64,000 nucleotides of DNA, from NCBI RefSeq assembly GCF_006716355.1, contig NZ_VFOW01000001.1, positions 5,022,001-5,086,000 of the forward strand, in the 5' to 3' direction. Source of the stretch: Stackebrandtia endophytica (GTDB taxonomy: Bacteria > Actinomycetota > Actinomycetes > Mycobacteriales > Micromonosporaceae). How positions within the stretch are numbered: the first letter of the stretch is position 1; each line of letters begins with the position of its first letter. This document shows, in pieces, positions 28,454 to 36,711 of the stretch. Made by a program: the position numbers and the translations under genes. The notes under the pieces were generated by a model, which worked only from the letters and a program-made list of their open reading frames with translations, ran no database searches and had not been told where the DNA came from.

Positions 28454-29437
28454 ATGAAGATCGCCGTAACCGGTTCGATCGCCACCGACCACCTCATGCA
28501 CTTCCCCGGCCGTTTCAATGAGCAGTTCCTCGACGGCAAGCTTGAGAAGGTCTCTCTGTCATTCCTGGTCGATGACCTGGTTCTTCGTCGGGGAGGTATC
28601 GCGGCCAACATCTGCTACGGCATGGGACGCCTCGGGTTGAACCCGGTCCTGGTCGGCGCGGTCGGCAAGGACTTCTTCGACGACTACCAGGGATGGCTGG
28701 CCGGATTCGGCGTCGACACCGACTCGGTGTACGTCAGCGACTCCGCCCACACCGCTCGCTTCGTGTGCACCACCGACGAGGACCTGTGCCAGATCGCCTC
28801 GTTCTACGCCGGTGCCATGGCCGAAGCCCGTGACATCGATCTGGCCCCGATCCACGAGCGCGTCGGCGGCCTCGACCTCGTTCTCGTCGGCGCCAACGAC
28901 CCGACCGCGATGCTGCGCCACAGTCAGCAATGTCGTGACCTGGGGATTCCGTTCGCCGCTGACCCGTCGCAGCAGCTGGCCCGGCTTGACGGTGAAGGTG
29001 CCCGGCAACTCATCGAGGGCGCCAAGTTCCTGATGACCAACGAGTATGAGAAGGAACTGCTGGAGTCCAAGACCGGCCTCACCGAATCCGAGATCCTCGA
29101 CCGGGTCCAGGTGCGGGTCACCACCCTGGGCAAGGACGGTGTGGAGATCGTCGGACGGGGTTTGGAACGCATTCACGTTCCGGTCGCCCGCGAGATCAAG
29201 GCCTATGACCCGACCGGCGTCGGCGACGGCTTCCGTGCCGGATTCTTCGCCGGGCTGTCCTGGGGCCTGTCGGCCCGCCGCGCCGCCGAGATCGGCAGCA
29301 TGGTCGCCACTCTGGTCCTGGAGACCGTCGGCACCCAGGAGTACTCGATCGACCCGGCCTCGTTCCTGCGTCGTCTGGGGGAGTCCTACGGCCCCGCCTG
29401 CGAAGCAGAGGTGTCATCACACCTGGTCGCGGCCTGA
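28454..29437 (+). CDS. adoK: Adenosine kinase (PfkB family, Rv2202c-like)
   Basis: A 327-residue PfkB-family sugar/nucleoside kinase, closely matching mycobacterial adenosine kinase Rv2202c in the opening KIAVTGSIATDHLMHFPGRF and in SLSFLVDDLVLRRGGIAANI and SFYAGAMAEARDI. The catalytic motif DPTGVGDGFRAGF is near residue 255. It should make AMP from adenosine in purine salvage. The ATG at 28454 is chosen over an upstream in-frame start because it gives the family N-terminus. A U-tailed terminator ends about 25 bases upstream, so its promoter must lie within or very near that hairpin, or the gene is attenuated. Confidence 0.9.
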   Translation: MKIAVTGSIATDHLMHFPGRFNEQFLDGKLEKVSLSFLVDDLVLRRGGIAANICYGMGRLGLNPVLVGAVGKDFFDDYQGWLAGFGVDTDSVYVSDSAHTARFVCTTDEDLCQIASFYAGAMAEARDIDLAPIHERVGGLDLVLVGANDPTAMLRHSQQCRDLGIPFAADPSQQLARLDGEGARQLIEGAKFLMTNEYEKELLESKTGLTESEILDRVQVRVTTLGKDGVEIVGRGLERIHVPVAREIKAYDPTGVGDGFRAGFFAGLSWGLSARRAAEIGSMVATLVLETVGTQEYSIDPASFLRRLGESYGPACEAEVSSHLVAA

Positions 29438-29457
29438 CGCGGTAACCACGACGTATC

Positions 29458-29496
29458 ACGCCCCGGGAGTGTCACCATCGGACACTCCCGGGGCGT
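29458..29496. terminator. Bidirectional hairpin between adoK and the cysteine desulfurase gene
   Basis: A perfect 16-bp stem (ACGCCCCGGGAGTGTC arm) with a 7-base loop fills the convergent gap, 20 bases past adoK and 3 bases past the desulfurase stop. Confidence 0.85.
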
Positions 29497-29499
29497 CGT

Positions 29500-30630
29500 C
29501 TACTCCACCACGCCGCCCTCGGCACGCAACCGTGCGACGACATCGGGCAACACCCGAGTGAAGCGGTCCACGTCCTCCGCAGTGGTGCCACGGTGCAGCG
29601 AGACCCGGATGTTGCCGTGCGACAACACCCCCATCGCCTCCAGCACGTGCGACGGCCGCAACGTCGCCGCGGTACAGGAGGAGCCCGCCGACACCTCGAA
29701 GCCCGCCGCATCGAGCGCGATCAACAGCGGCTCCCCGTCCTCGAACGGGTAGGAGAACGTGACGATGTGCGGTAGTCGAGCCGTGGGATCTCCCACCACC
29801 TCCAGCCACGGAATCCGTGCGACCCGTTCACGAATGAGACTCGTCAAGGCACGCAGCCGAGCATCCTCGTCCTCTCGTTCGGCGGCCACCGCACGCAGTG
29901 ATGCCGCCGCAGCCACGATCGCGGGCAGATTGATACCGCCGGTGGCCAGCGGATCCCCCGGATCGTGTGGCCACGGGTTGTGCCACCGCTTTCCGTTGCG
30001 GACCACCAGAATCCCCACTCCGGACGGGCCGCCCCATTTGCGGGCGCTTCCGGTCAGATAGGACCACCCGTCGGGTACCGGAGCACGTCCAAGGCTTTGT
30101 GAGGCATCCACCAACAGCGGTACCGATCGACATGCCTCGACGACATCGGCTATCGGTTGGAGCGTCCCCACCTCGTGATTGGCGCTTTGCACCGCCACCA
30201 GCCCGACGGGGGAGTCGACCAGCAGCTCGGTCAGCGCGTCCAATCGCAACCGGCCACGTCGATCCACCGGAACGCCCACCGACCGCCCGCCGTGTCGCCG
30301 ATGCCAGGTGGCGGCGTGGAACACCGCGGAGTGCTCAACCTCACTATGGACGAACGTCTCACCGATGCGCCGGTTGCCCGACAGTCCGCCGAAAACACCG
30401 GAGTGAACCGCCTGGGTGCCGCTGCCGGTGAAGCTGACCTCTTCTTCGCGCACCCCAAGGGTTTCGGCGACACTGCCGCGCGCGGCGTCCAGGAGTTGTC
30501 GGGCACGACGTCCCTGTCCATAGCGCTTGGTGGGGTCGGCCCAACCGTCGGCGACGGCCACGTCGAGTGTCTGCTTGGCGACCGGGTGCAACGGGGTCGT
30601 GGAGGCCGCATCGAGATATACGGAGGTCAT
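29500..30630 (-). CDS. Cysteine desulfurase (IscS/NifS family)
   Basis: A 376-residue PLP enzyme that takes sulfur from cysteine as a persulfide. VYLDAASTTPLHP opens the fold; SEVEHSAV holds the PLP-stacking His. TGSARKWGGPSGVG holds the Schiff-base Lys, and SAGSSCTAATLRPSHVLEAM the catalytic Cys loop of the class I (IscS) type. The ATG at 30630 is chosen because upstream sequence lacks family similarity. No iscU, thiI or mnmA is adjacent, so it may feed Fe-S clusters or tRNA thiolation. It is divergent from ctaC. Confidence 0.92.
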   Translation of the reverse strand: MTSVYLDAASTTPLHPVAKQTLDVAVADGWADPTKRYGQGRRARQLLDAARGSVAETLGVREEEVSFTGSGTQAVHSGVFGGLSGNRRIGETFVHSEVEHSAVFHAATWHRRHGGRSVGVPVDRRGRLRLDALTELLVDSPVGLVAVQSANHEVGTLQPIADVVEACRSVPLLVDASQSLGRAPVPDGWSYLTGSARKWGGPSGVGILVVRNGKRWHNPWPHDPGDPLATGGINLPAIVAAAASLRAVAAEREDEDARLRALTSLIRERVARIPWLEVVGDPTARLPHIVTFSYPFEDGEPLLIALDAAGFEVSAGSSCTAATLRPSHVLEAMGVLSHGNIRVSLHRGTTAEDVDRFTRVLPDVVARLRAEGGVVE

Positions 30631-30785
30631 AGCCGCTATTGAACGACACGCAGCACCGCTCGATACCCCTGACCTCACAACTGGGGACTCGACAAGTAGG
30701 CTCACTGCGTCTCGCCCGTGCGGGATGACGGCGTGGGCTGCCCACACCGTAGAGCTTCAGGTAACTGCCAGAAAGGCTTGAGCAG

Positions 30786-31679
30786 GTGGTCGAACGTTCG
30801 TCAACCGTGGCTTCCCGTAAGCCCCGCCGCCTTATCGGTCTGGCCGTGATGGCCGCAGTCACCATGCCGGTTCTGGCTGGCTGTACTGTGCAGGAGGCTT
30901 TCTCGTTCGGCTTCCCGCTGACCATGCCGACCACCGAGTCGAAGGAGATCATGGATCTCTGGGTCGGGTCGGCGATCGCGGCGTTGGCCGTGGGAGTCTT
31001 CGTGTGGGGACTGATCTTCTGGTGCGTGATTCGCTACCGCAAGCGCAGCGATGAACTGCCCGTTCAGACCCGGTACAACCTTCCGATGGAAGTGCTGTTC
31101 ACGGTCACGCCCTTCCTCATCATCGCGGTGTTGTTCTACTACACGGTGGTCGTTCAGACCAACATCACCAAACTCACCGAGAATCCCGACAACACGGTCA
31201 CCGTCACCGCGTTCAAGTGGAACTGGGAGTTCACCTACGACGACACCGACCCCGACGGGGACGGGCCGATGCAGCCCGTGTCGGGCACCGTGGGAACCAG
31301 TGACTACATTCCGATTCTGGTGCTGCCCACCAACGAGACCATTCGAATCAAGGAGGAGTCGGCTGACGTCATCCACTCCTTCTGGGTTCCGGACCTGCTG
31401 TTCAAGCGTGACGTGATGCCCGGATTCGTCAACGAATTCGAGATCACCATCGAGCAGGAGGGCGCCTATGTGGGCCGTTGTGCCGAGCTGTGCGGCGCCT
31501 ATCACTCTATGATGAACTTTGAGCTGCGTGCGGTGTCCAGCGAGGACTTCCAGGCCTACCTGGGGCATCTCCAGGATGGTCTGAGCACCCCTGAGGCGTT
31601 GGAGGCCATCGGCCAGGATCCATACGCCACCACCACAAAGCCGTTCGACACCAAGCCCAATTCGGGCGAGGCGAGTTAG
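30786..31679 (+). CDS. ctaC: Cytochrome c oxidase subunit II
   Basis: A 297-residue subunit II of the aa3 oxidase. It has a lipoprotein-type signal (MPVLAGC), two membrane helices (about 58-80 and 105-125) and a periplasmic cupredoxin domain. The CuA centre is complete: His in VIHSFWVPDLL, then GRCAELCGAYHSMMNF with two Cys, Glu, His and Met. It starts at a GTG. ctaF follows after 11 bases. The catalytic subunit I gene ctaD, which lies between ctaC and ctaF in Streptomyces, is not here. Confidence 0.96.
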   Translation: MVERSSTVASRKPRRLIGLAVMAAVTMPVLAGCTVQEAFSFGFPLTMPTTESKEIMDLWVGSAIAALAVGVFVWGLIFWCVIRYRKRSDELPVQTRYNLPMEVLFTVTPFLIIAVLFYYTVVVQTNITKLTENPDNTVTVTAFKWNWEFTYDDTDPDGDGPMQPVSGTVGTSDYIPILVLPTNETIRIKEESADVIHSFWVPDLLFKRDVMPGFVNEFEITIEQEGAYVGRCAELCGAYHSMMNFELRAVSSEDFQAYLGHLQDGLSTPEALEAIGQDPYATTTKPFDTKPNSGEAS

Positions 31680-31690
31680 GGGAGCTCTCG

Positions 31691-32122
31691 ATGAAGACCG
31701 AGGCACGTCTATTCGTTGTGGTCACGTTCACCCTGTACGCCTTCGCGGCGCTGTACGGCTGGTGGACCTGGTACGACAGTCCGGTGGGGCAGATGGAGGT
31801 CATCGGATTCACCGCGCTGCTGCTGTCCGCCACGTTGTGCGGGATGGTCTGGGGCTTCCTGGCCTTCGTCGCGCGGCGCCTGGACCCTCGACCTGAGGAC
31901 CGCGCCGACGGCGAGATCGCCGAGGCCGCCGGCGAGGTCGGCTTCTTCTCGCCGGGCAGCTACTGGCCCTTCGGCATCGCCGCGTCGGCGACCTTGGTCG
32001 GTATCGGCATCGTCTTCTGGATGCCCTGGCTGATCGCGCTGGGCTTCATCTCGGTGATCCTCACCGCCTGTGGGCTACTCTTCGAGTACTACACGGGTGC
32101 TCGTCGTCTTGGACCTCAATAG
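31691..32122 (+). CDS. ctaF: Cytochrome c oxidase subunit IV (CtaF)
   Basis: A 143-residue actinobacterial oxidase subunit with about four transmembrane helices. MKTEARLFVVVTFTLYAFAA begins the first helix; EDRADGEIAEAAGEVGFFSP is the conserved soluble loop; the last two helices are followed by a short basic tail. It is specific to the actinobacterial bcc-aa3 supercomplex. It is 11 bases from ctaC, so one transcript is likely, ending at the hairpin at 32140-32172. Confidence 0.94.
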   Translation: MKTEARLFVVVTFTLYAFAALYGWWTWYDSPVGQMEVIGFTALLLSATLCGMVWGFLAFVARRLDPRPEDRADGEIAEAAGEVGFFSPGSYWPFGIAASATLVGIGIVFWMPWLIALGFISVILTACGLLFEYYTGARRLGPQ

Positions 32123-32139
32123 ACCGACAGACAACCATT

Positions 32140-32172
32140 CGGGTATCGGCGTAGTGTTTGCGCCGGTACCCG
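32140..32172 (+). terminator. Hairpin after ctaF
   Basis: A 12-bp stem with one G-T pair and a 9-base loop, 17 bases past the ctaF stop. Confidence 0.65.
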
Positions 32173-32233
32173 TTGTCGTTCAGGCGGTTCAGGACTCTTT
32201 GTTCGTGTGAACCTACTGCTATAGGGAGATCTC

Positions 32234-33046
32234 ATGTCCTATCCGCCTCCCGGCGGTCAATACCCCGACCCGAATCAGCCCGGGTACGGACAACAACAGC
32301 CGGACTACGGCCAACAGCCCGGCTATGGACAGCAACAACCCGGTTATGGGCAGCAGCCCGGTTACGGACAGCCAGACCCGGGAGCTCAGCAGCCCGGCTA
32401 TGGCCAACCGGATCCTGGTGCTCAGCAGCCCGGTTACGGACAACCGGACCCCAGTGGGCAACAGCCCGGCTATGGGCAACAACAGCCGGACTACGGCCAA
32501 CAGCCGGGTTATGGTCAACAACCCGGTTACGGACAACAGCCGCAGCAGCCCGGGTTCGGCGCACCCGGACAACCGCAACCGGGCGGATACCCGGCACAGC
32601 CCGGGTTCGGACCACCCGCACCGACGAAGAGTAAGACCGGTCTGTTCATCGGTCTGGGAATCGGTGGTTTGGCGGTCGTCGCGTTGGTCGTCGTCCTGGT
32701 CCTGACTCTGGGTGGGGGCGGCACCGGATCCCCCTCTGCTGCGGTCACCGGATTCCTCAACGCGGCCAAGGACGGCAATCTGGAGGGAATGCGCAGCTAC
32801 GCGTGCCCGTCGATGCAGGAGGACCTGACCGGCGACGACACTGTGTCCGAAGAGGATCTCAGTAGTCTCCTGAAGGAATTCTTCGGTGACATGGAGTTCG
32901 AGATCGTCGGTGAAGAGATCGACGGGGATACCGCCAAGGTGGAGGTCGACGGAAATTTCCCGAGCGACCCCGACACCAGCGGAGTCGAGACTATCAATGT
33001 GCAACAGATAGACGGCAAATGGCTTGTTTGTGACGAGACGTTCTAG
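32234..33046 (+). CDS. PGYGQ-repeat single-span membrane protein
   Basis: A 270-residue protein in three parts. Residues 16-127 are low-complexity Pro/Gly/Tyr/Gln repeats built on PGYGQ, with [12 protein letters not shown] in tandem and a 19-residue block repeated at 16-34 and 78-96. A transmembrane helix follows at about 136-158. The C-terminal 110 residues form an NTF2-like or DUF4878-like fold ([20 protein letters not shown] at the start, [12 protein letters not shown] at the end). The cytoplasmic repeats are probably disordered and may self-associate. Its position between ctaF and the ctaE-qcrCAB genes hints at a respiratory-complex role. The next small membrane-protein gene encodes a shorter paralog. 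Confidence 0.8.
   Translation: MSYPPPGGQYPDPNQPGYGQQQPDYGQQPGYGQQQPGYGQQPGYGQPDPGAQQPGYGQPDPGAQQPGYGQPDPSGQQPGYGQQQPDYGQQPGYGQQPGYGQQPQQPGFGAPGQPQPGGYPAQPGFGPPAPTKSKTGLFIGLGIGGLAVVALVVVLVLTLGGGGTGSPSAAVTGFLNAAKDGNLEGMRSYACPSMQEDLTGDDTVSEEDLSSLLKEFFGDMEFEIVGEEIDGDTAKVEVDGNFPSDPDTSGVETINVQQIDGKWLVCDETF
32279..32614 (+). repeat. In-frame PGYGQ coding repeats
   Basis: Tandem 12- to 18-base units encoding PGYGQ and variants. A 36-base unit ([12 protein letters not shown]) is iterated about three times at the centre. Synonymous codons differ among copies, so the array is old or selected at protein level. Confidence 0.75.
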
Positions 33047-33087
33047 CTGTTCCCGTCGGCTGGCCATTGTGGCCAGACGTTGACATT

Positions 33088-33122
33088 GCGGTCGCCCACT
33101 CCTAATAGGAGTGGGCGACCGC
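33088..33122. terminator. Strong hairpin between the two paralogous membrane-protein genes
   Basis: A perfect 16-bp stem (GCGGTCGCCCACTCCT arm) with a 3-base AAT loop, 41 bases past the upstream stop and 49 bases before the next start. It is followed by a short TTGTC. Confidence 0.85.
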
Positions 33123-33171
33123 TTGTCATCCAACCCATCGCCCCGCCCACCGGCCCTCTTTGAGAGACAAC

Positions 33172-33672
33172 ATGACTTATCCCCCCTCATACCACGGAAA
33201 TCAACCCGCACCGCCTGACCGAGCCTCGGGAACCAAGGGGTTCCTGATCGGTGGAATCACGGTCGCCGTCTTGGCCGCCATCGGGAGTGTCCTGGTCCTG
33301 ATCTTCGGCTTCGAGACCGAAACCCCGGGAACGTCGGCTGAACCCGCGATGACTCCCACCGAGGTGACCCAGACGTACATGACCGCCATCGTGGACGCCG
33401 ATCTGGTGGCCGCCTACGAACTGCGGTGCGATGAGGACGTCCAAGAGGTACATGAGAAGTGGGGTGGGACGACCCCGTCGGATAAGGCGATCGAGGATGC
33501 CCAGGAGAACGCCGAGAACCTGTCGTTCTCGATAATCGAGGGCTCGGAGAACATCTCGGGGGAGACCGCGACGGTACAGGCCGACGTCACCTCGGAGTTC
33601 GGCTCGTCGGTGGTGACGGCGAACCTGGTCCGCGAAGAGGGCGCCTGGAGGGTGTGCGGCGAGTTCACCTAG
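33172..33672 (+). CDS. Single-span membrane protein, paralog of the PGYGQ protein
   Basis: A 166-residue protein with a short Pro-rich N-terminus (MTYPPSYHGNQPAPPDRAS), one transmembrane helix at about 24-44 and an extracytoplasmic domain. That domain has the same pattern as the neighbour: TPTEVTQTYMTAIVDADLVA at the start, two Cys, and EEGAWRVCGEFT at the end against [11 protein letters not shown]. The ATG at 33172 follows GAGAG. It is best explained as a tandem duplication in which this copy lacks the PGYGQ array. Function unknown. Confidence 0.75.
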   Translation: MTYPPSYHGNQPAPPDRASGTKGFLIGGITVAVLAAIGSVLVLIFGFETETPGTSAEPAMTPTEVTQTYMTAIVDADLVAAYELRCDEDVQEVHEKWGGTTPSDKAIEDAQENAENLSFSIIEGSENISGETATVQADVTSEFGSSVVTANLVREEGAWRVCGEFT

Positions 33673-33749
33673 CGGTGCGCCATCCCACTGAGGAATCTAT
33701 ACGAATCGCTTAATCGTGACTTAACGCACGTTTTGCGACGATATCGGGC

Positions 33750-34691
33750 ATGACTCACTTCACGTTTCTTCCCGGCCTTCGTCGCACCGTCCTCGACGCC
33801 ACATCGGTGCAGATCGGGACCGATCCCGAACGCGCGATGATATTGGAATTCCCTGAACCACAGGTGATCGCGTTGCTGGATCACCTTGACAACTGGCTGA
33901 CTGAAACCGACTACTACCGGGCGGCCCGACAATTCGGAGTGGGGCGTACCGACGCCGAAGAACTGTTGACCCTGCTTCGCGACAGCAAGTTGATCATGGA
34001 CCCGGCCGCGCTGACCGGCCACTCCAGTGATCCCGGTGTCCGGATCGATCAGTCCGACGAGGCGGCGGCCCTCGCGTTGCGCAAGACCGACGCACCGGTC
34101 GAGGTCATGGCCGCGCGTTCCCGGCGGCGTGTCTGCGTCGTCGGGGAGGGGCGGATGGCCACCGGTATCGCCGACCTGTTGACCCGCTGCGGTGTCGGTC
34201 ATGTCCGTCAAAGCGACCGGCGACCTGCCGACCGAGCCGATCTGGCCGTCGTGGTCAATCCGCAGCAGCCACCGACGTTGACCGCCGAGGTGCACGCCCG
34301 GCGGCGGCTGCCCTATCTGATGGTCACGATCGCCGACGGTGCGGTCAATATCGGACCGCTGGTGGTACCGGGACGCACGCCCTGCATCGCGTGCGTGGAG
34401 TTCCATCACCGTGACGCGGTTCCGCGGTGGTGCCTGTTCGGCAGTGATGACTCCCCGGTGGAGGTCGCGTTGCGGGAGTTGGCGGTGGCCACCACCGCGT
34501 GCCAGGTCATGCAGTTTCTGGACGGGATTCCCTGCCAGGCGAGGGCGACCACGATTCAGCTGCGTCCGCCGTTCGGCATGCGACGACGGATCTGGGAGCC
34601 GCATCCGTCGTGCGGCTGCCAGCGCGCCGATCGACCGGCGCTACCGGCCGAACGCCTCGCCGAGTTCGCCGGATTCGACCTGGTCGGTTGA
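33750..34691 (+). CDS. Orphan E1-like / TOMM cyclodehydratase-type protein
   Basis: A 313-residue soluble protein. Residues 1-90 look like a winged-helix leader-binding (RRE-like) region. Residues about 125-300 have a ThiF/E1-like Rossmann fold (RRRVCVVGEGRMATGIADLL) and a zinc site made of CIACVEFHHRD and HPSCGCQ. The canonical E1 nucleotide-binding D-x-D-x-V-x-x-S-N-x-x-R-Q is not seen, so it may bind rather than activate. In thiazole/oxazole peptide pathways such proteins present the leader peptide to a YcaO enzyme, but no YcaO, dehydrogenase or precursor peptide is in the window. Partner and substrate are unknown. Confidence 0.65.
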   Translation: MTHFTFLPGLRRTVLDATSVQIGTDPERAMILEFPEPQVIALLDHLDNWLTETDYYRAARQFGVGRTDAEELLTLLRDSKLIMDPAALTGHSSDPGVRIDQSDEAAALALRKTDAPVEVMAARSRRRVCVVGEGRMATGIADLLTRCGVGHVRQSDRRPADRADLAVVVNPQQPPTLTAEVHARRRLPYLMVTIADGAVNIGPLVVPGRTPCIACVEFHHRDAVPRWCLFGSDDSPVEVALRELAVATTACQVMQFLDGIPCQARATTIQLRPPFGMRRRIWEPHPSCGCQRADRPALPAERLAEFAGFDLVG

Positions 34692-34733
34692 GGTCCGAGG
34701 CCGGGGCGTGCCGAAGCCGCCCCGGAACAACGC

Positions 34734-35015
34734 CTAGTCCTCGAACCCGATGGCGAAGGTCTCCTCCAGGTCGTGTTTGGAGTAGGCGCGGAAGGCGATG
34801 TGAGTCTCGGTATCGGCGACCCCCGGCACCTTGCTGATGCTTCCGGCGATGACGTCGGCGATGTCGTCGAACTCACGGACGCGAACGACGGCGATCAAGT
34901 CCACATTTCCGGCCGTCGAATAGACCTCGCTGACTCCGGGAAGGTCGGCGATCTGCTGGGCCACTTCCGGAATCGCGTCGGTGGCGCACTCGATAAGCAC
35001 GATGGCGGTGATCAT
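34734..35015 (-). CDS. Stand-alone Lrp/AsnC ligand-binding (RAM) domain protein
   Basis: A 93-residue protein made only of the RAM domain of Lrp/AsnC regulators (MITAIVLIECATDAIPEVAQ at the start, EVYSTAGNVDLIAVVRVREF in the centre). There is no DNA-binding helix-turn-helix. The ATG is set by AAGGAG at good spacing; the longer upstream frame looks non-coding. RAM domains form ring oligomers that bind amino acids. It is the last gene of the apparent trpD-NUDIX-RAM operon (53-base gap). Confidence 0.88.
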   Translation of the reverse strand: MITAIVLIECATDAIPEVAQQIADLPGVSEVYSTAGNVDLIAVVRVREFDDIADVIAGSISKVPGVADTETHIAFRAYSKHDLEETFAIGFED

Positions 35016-35068
35016 GGCGCTCCTTGAAGCCGATCGGGTCAGGTCACCCGACTCTAACGGGGGAGGGA

Positions 35069-35614
35069 TCAGTCGATGCGGGCCGTCTCGGGATAGTCGG
35101 CATACGGTCCCAACCGGTAGTGAGCCATCAACCGGGACGCGGCCACCGTGACCGGTGGTAGGGCGTTGACCGGCCACCACTGGGCGTCGAGTACCTCGGC
35201 CCCGTCGACGGCCAGGGTCACAGCGTCGGGATCAACCTGCCCCACGAAGACGGTGTCGACCCAACGTCCGTTGGTGTGAACCACCGCGCTGGGAACGGCC
35301 GGTTCCACATCGGAGATCGCCAGTTCGATGCCGCTCTCCTCGCCCAGTTCCCGGACCGCGGCCTGAATCGGGCGCTCACCACGTTCGAGCAGGCCCGCTG
35401 GCAGTCCCCAGCCGAATCCCGGCGGTTGACGCAGCATGAGCAGCTTGGTCCGGTCCAGGTTGTACAGCAGGACCACCGCGCCGACGGTGTAGGTGGGTGT
35501 GGCTATGCGTACCAGCCGACGCCGTACCGACTTGGGGAGCAGGTAGAAAGCCCGGTAGGCCGACCGACGCAGTACCGAGGTGGGTTTGCGTGCCGCGGAA
35601 CGGCCGTGGCTCAT
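35069..35614 (-). CDS. NUDIX hydrolase
   Basis: A 181-residue pyrophosphohydrolase. The Nudix box G-x5-E-x7-R-E-U-x-E-E-x-G-U is complete at residues 74-96 (Gly74, Glu80, Arg88, Glu89, Glu92, Glu93, Gly95). The basic N-terminal extension ([20 protein letters not shown]) is unusual and could contact membrane or RNA. Substrate unknown. Its ATG overlaps the trpD stop by four bases, so translation is coupled to trpD. Confidence 0.88.
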   Translation of the reverse strand: MSHGRSAARKPTSVLRRSAYRAFYLLPKSVRRRLVRIATPTYTVGAVVLLYNLDRTKLLMLRQPPGFGWGLPAGLLERGERPIQAAVRELGEESGIELAISDVEPAVPSAVVHTNGRWVDTVFVGQVDPDAVTLAVDGAEVLDAQWWPVNALPPVTVAASRLMAHYRLGPYADYPETARID

Positions 35615-36666
35615 GCGGACCCCTTCTCGGAGTTGGCGGTGGCCACCCACCGGTTCAACGTGTCGGCGGCGGCCCCGGAGTCGATGGAGTCGGCGGCACG
35701 GTCCAGGCCGCGTCGCAACGCGCCTTCCAGGTCCATGCTGATGTCGTTGTCGAGTCCTTCGAACGCGGCGAACCCGGCCGCAGCGTTCAACATCACCGCG
35801 TCACGGACGGGACCGGAGCGGCCGTCCAGCAGAGCGCGGGCGACCTCGGCGTTGTAGGCGGCGTCGTCGCCGCGCAGTGCCGACAGCGGTGAACGTGGAA
35901 CGCCCAGATCGATGGCGTCGATCACGGTCTCGGTCACTGTGCCGCGATTCACGATCCACACTCGAGTCCGGTCGCCGGTGGTGAGCTCGTCGAGGCCGTC
36001 CTCGCCGCGGACCACCAGGGCACTGGCTCCTCGCTGCGCCAACACATCGGCCATGACCGGAGCCATCGCCGGATCCGCGCAGCCGATCGCGCCGACCCGG
36101 GGTTGTGCCGGGTTAGTCAACGGCCCGAGGAAGTTGAATGCGGTGGGAATCCCCAGTTCACGACGGGGAGCCGCCGCGTGCCGCATTCCGGGGTGGAAAC
36201 GCGCGGCGAAACAGAAACCGATACCGGCTTCCTGTAGACACCGCGTCACCCCCTGCGGGCCGAGGTTCAACGGGACACCCAGCGCTTCGAGCAGGTCGGC
36301 GGATCCGCAGCGCGACGAGGCGGCGCGGTTGCCGTGCTTGACGACCGGGACACCGCCCCCGGCCACCACCAGGGAGGCCATCGTGGAGATGTTCACGGTG
36401 TGGGAACGGTCTCCGCCGGTGCCGACGATGTCCGCGCAGTCCTGCGTGAGTTCCAGCCGCTCGGTGTGCGCGAGCATGGCGGCCACGAGGCCCGCCATCT
36501 CTTCGGGGGTTTCACCCTTGGCGCGCAGCAGAACCGCGAACGCCGCCAACTGAGCCGGGGTGGCTTCACCCGCCATCACCTCGGTCATGACCCAATCAGT
36601 GTCGGATGACGTGAGCGGTCGGCCTTCCATGAGAGCCGACAGAATGGTGGGCCATTGCTTGGTCAC
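35611..36666 (-). CDS. trpD: Anthranilate phosphoribosyltransferase TrpD
   Basis: A 351-residue enzyme joining anthranilate to PRPP in tryptophan synthesis. [17 protein letters not shown] is the PRPP-binding loop, [20 protein letters not shown] binds anthranilate and metal, and [11 protein letters not shown] is conserved. The GTG at 36666 is preferred to a TTG six codons upstream because GAGAGG lies before it. Other trp genes are not nearby; it is followed by NUDIX and RAM genes. The position close to ctaE is the same as in M. tuberculosis (Rv2192c next to Rv2193). Confidence 0.95.
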   Translation of the reverse strand: MTKQWPTILSALMEGRPLTSSDTDWVMTEVMAGEATPAQLAAFAVLLRAKGETPEEMAGLVAAMLAHTERLELTQDCADIVGTGGDRSHTVNISTMASLVVAGGGVPVVKHGNRAASSRCGSADLLEALGVPLNLGPQGVTRCLQEAGIGFCFAARFHPGMRHAAAPRRELGIPTAFNFLGPLTNPAQPRVGAIGCADPAMAPVMADVLAQRGASALVVRGEDGLDELTTGDRTRVWIVNRGTVTETVIDAIDLGVPRSPLSALRGDDAAYNAEVARALLDGRSGPVRDAVMLNAAAGFAAFEGLDNDISMDLEGALRRGLDRAADSIDSGAAADTLNRWVATANSEKGSA

Positions 36667-36711
36667 TGGCGTGACACCTCTCAAGGTGGTGATTCAGTGT
36701 TGTACTGGTGG

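Noticed and set aside
32219-33211. Minus-strand frame opposite the PGYGQ repeat gene
   Set aside because: Its repetitive product is the antisense reading of the same repeats; the plus-strand frame has a membrane helix and a paralog next door.
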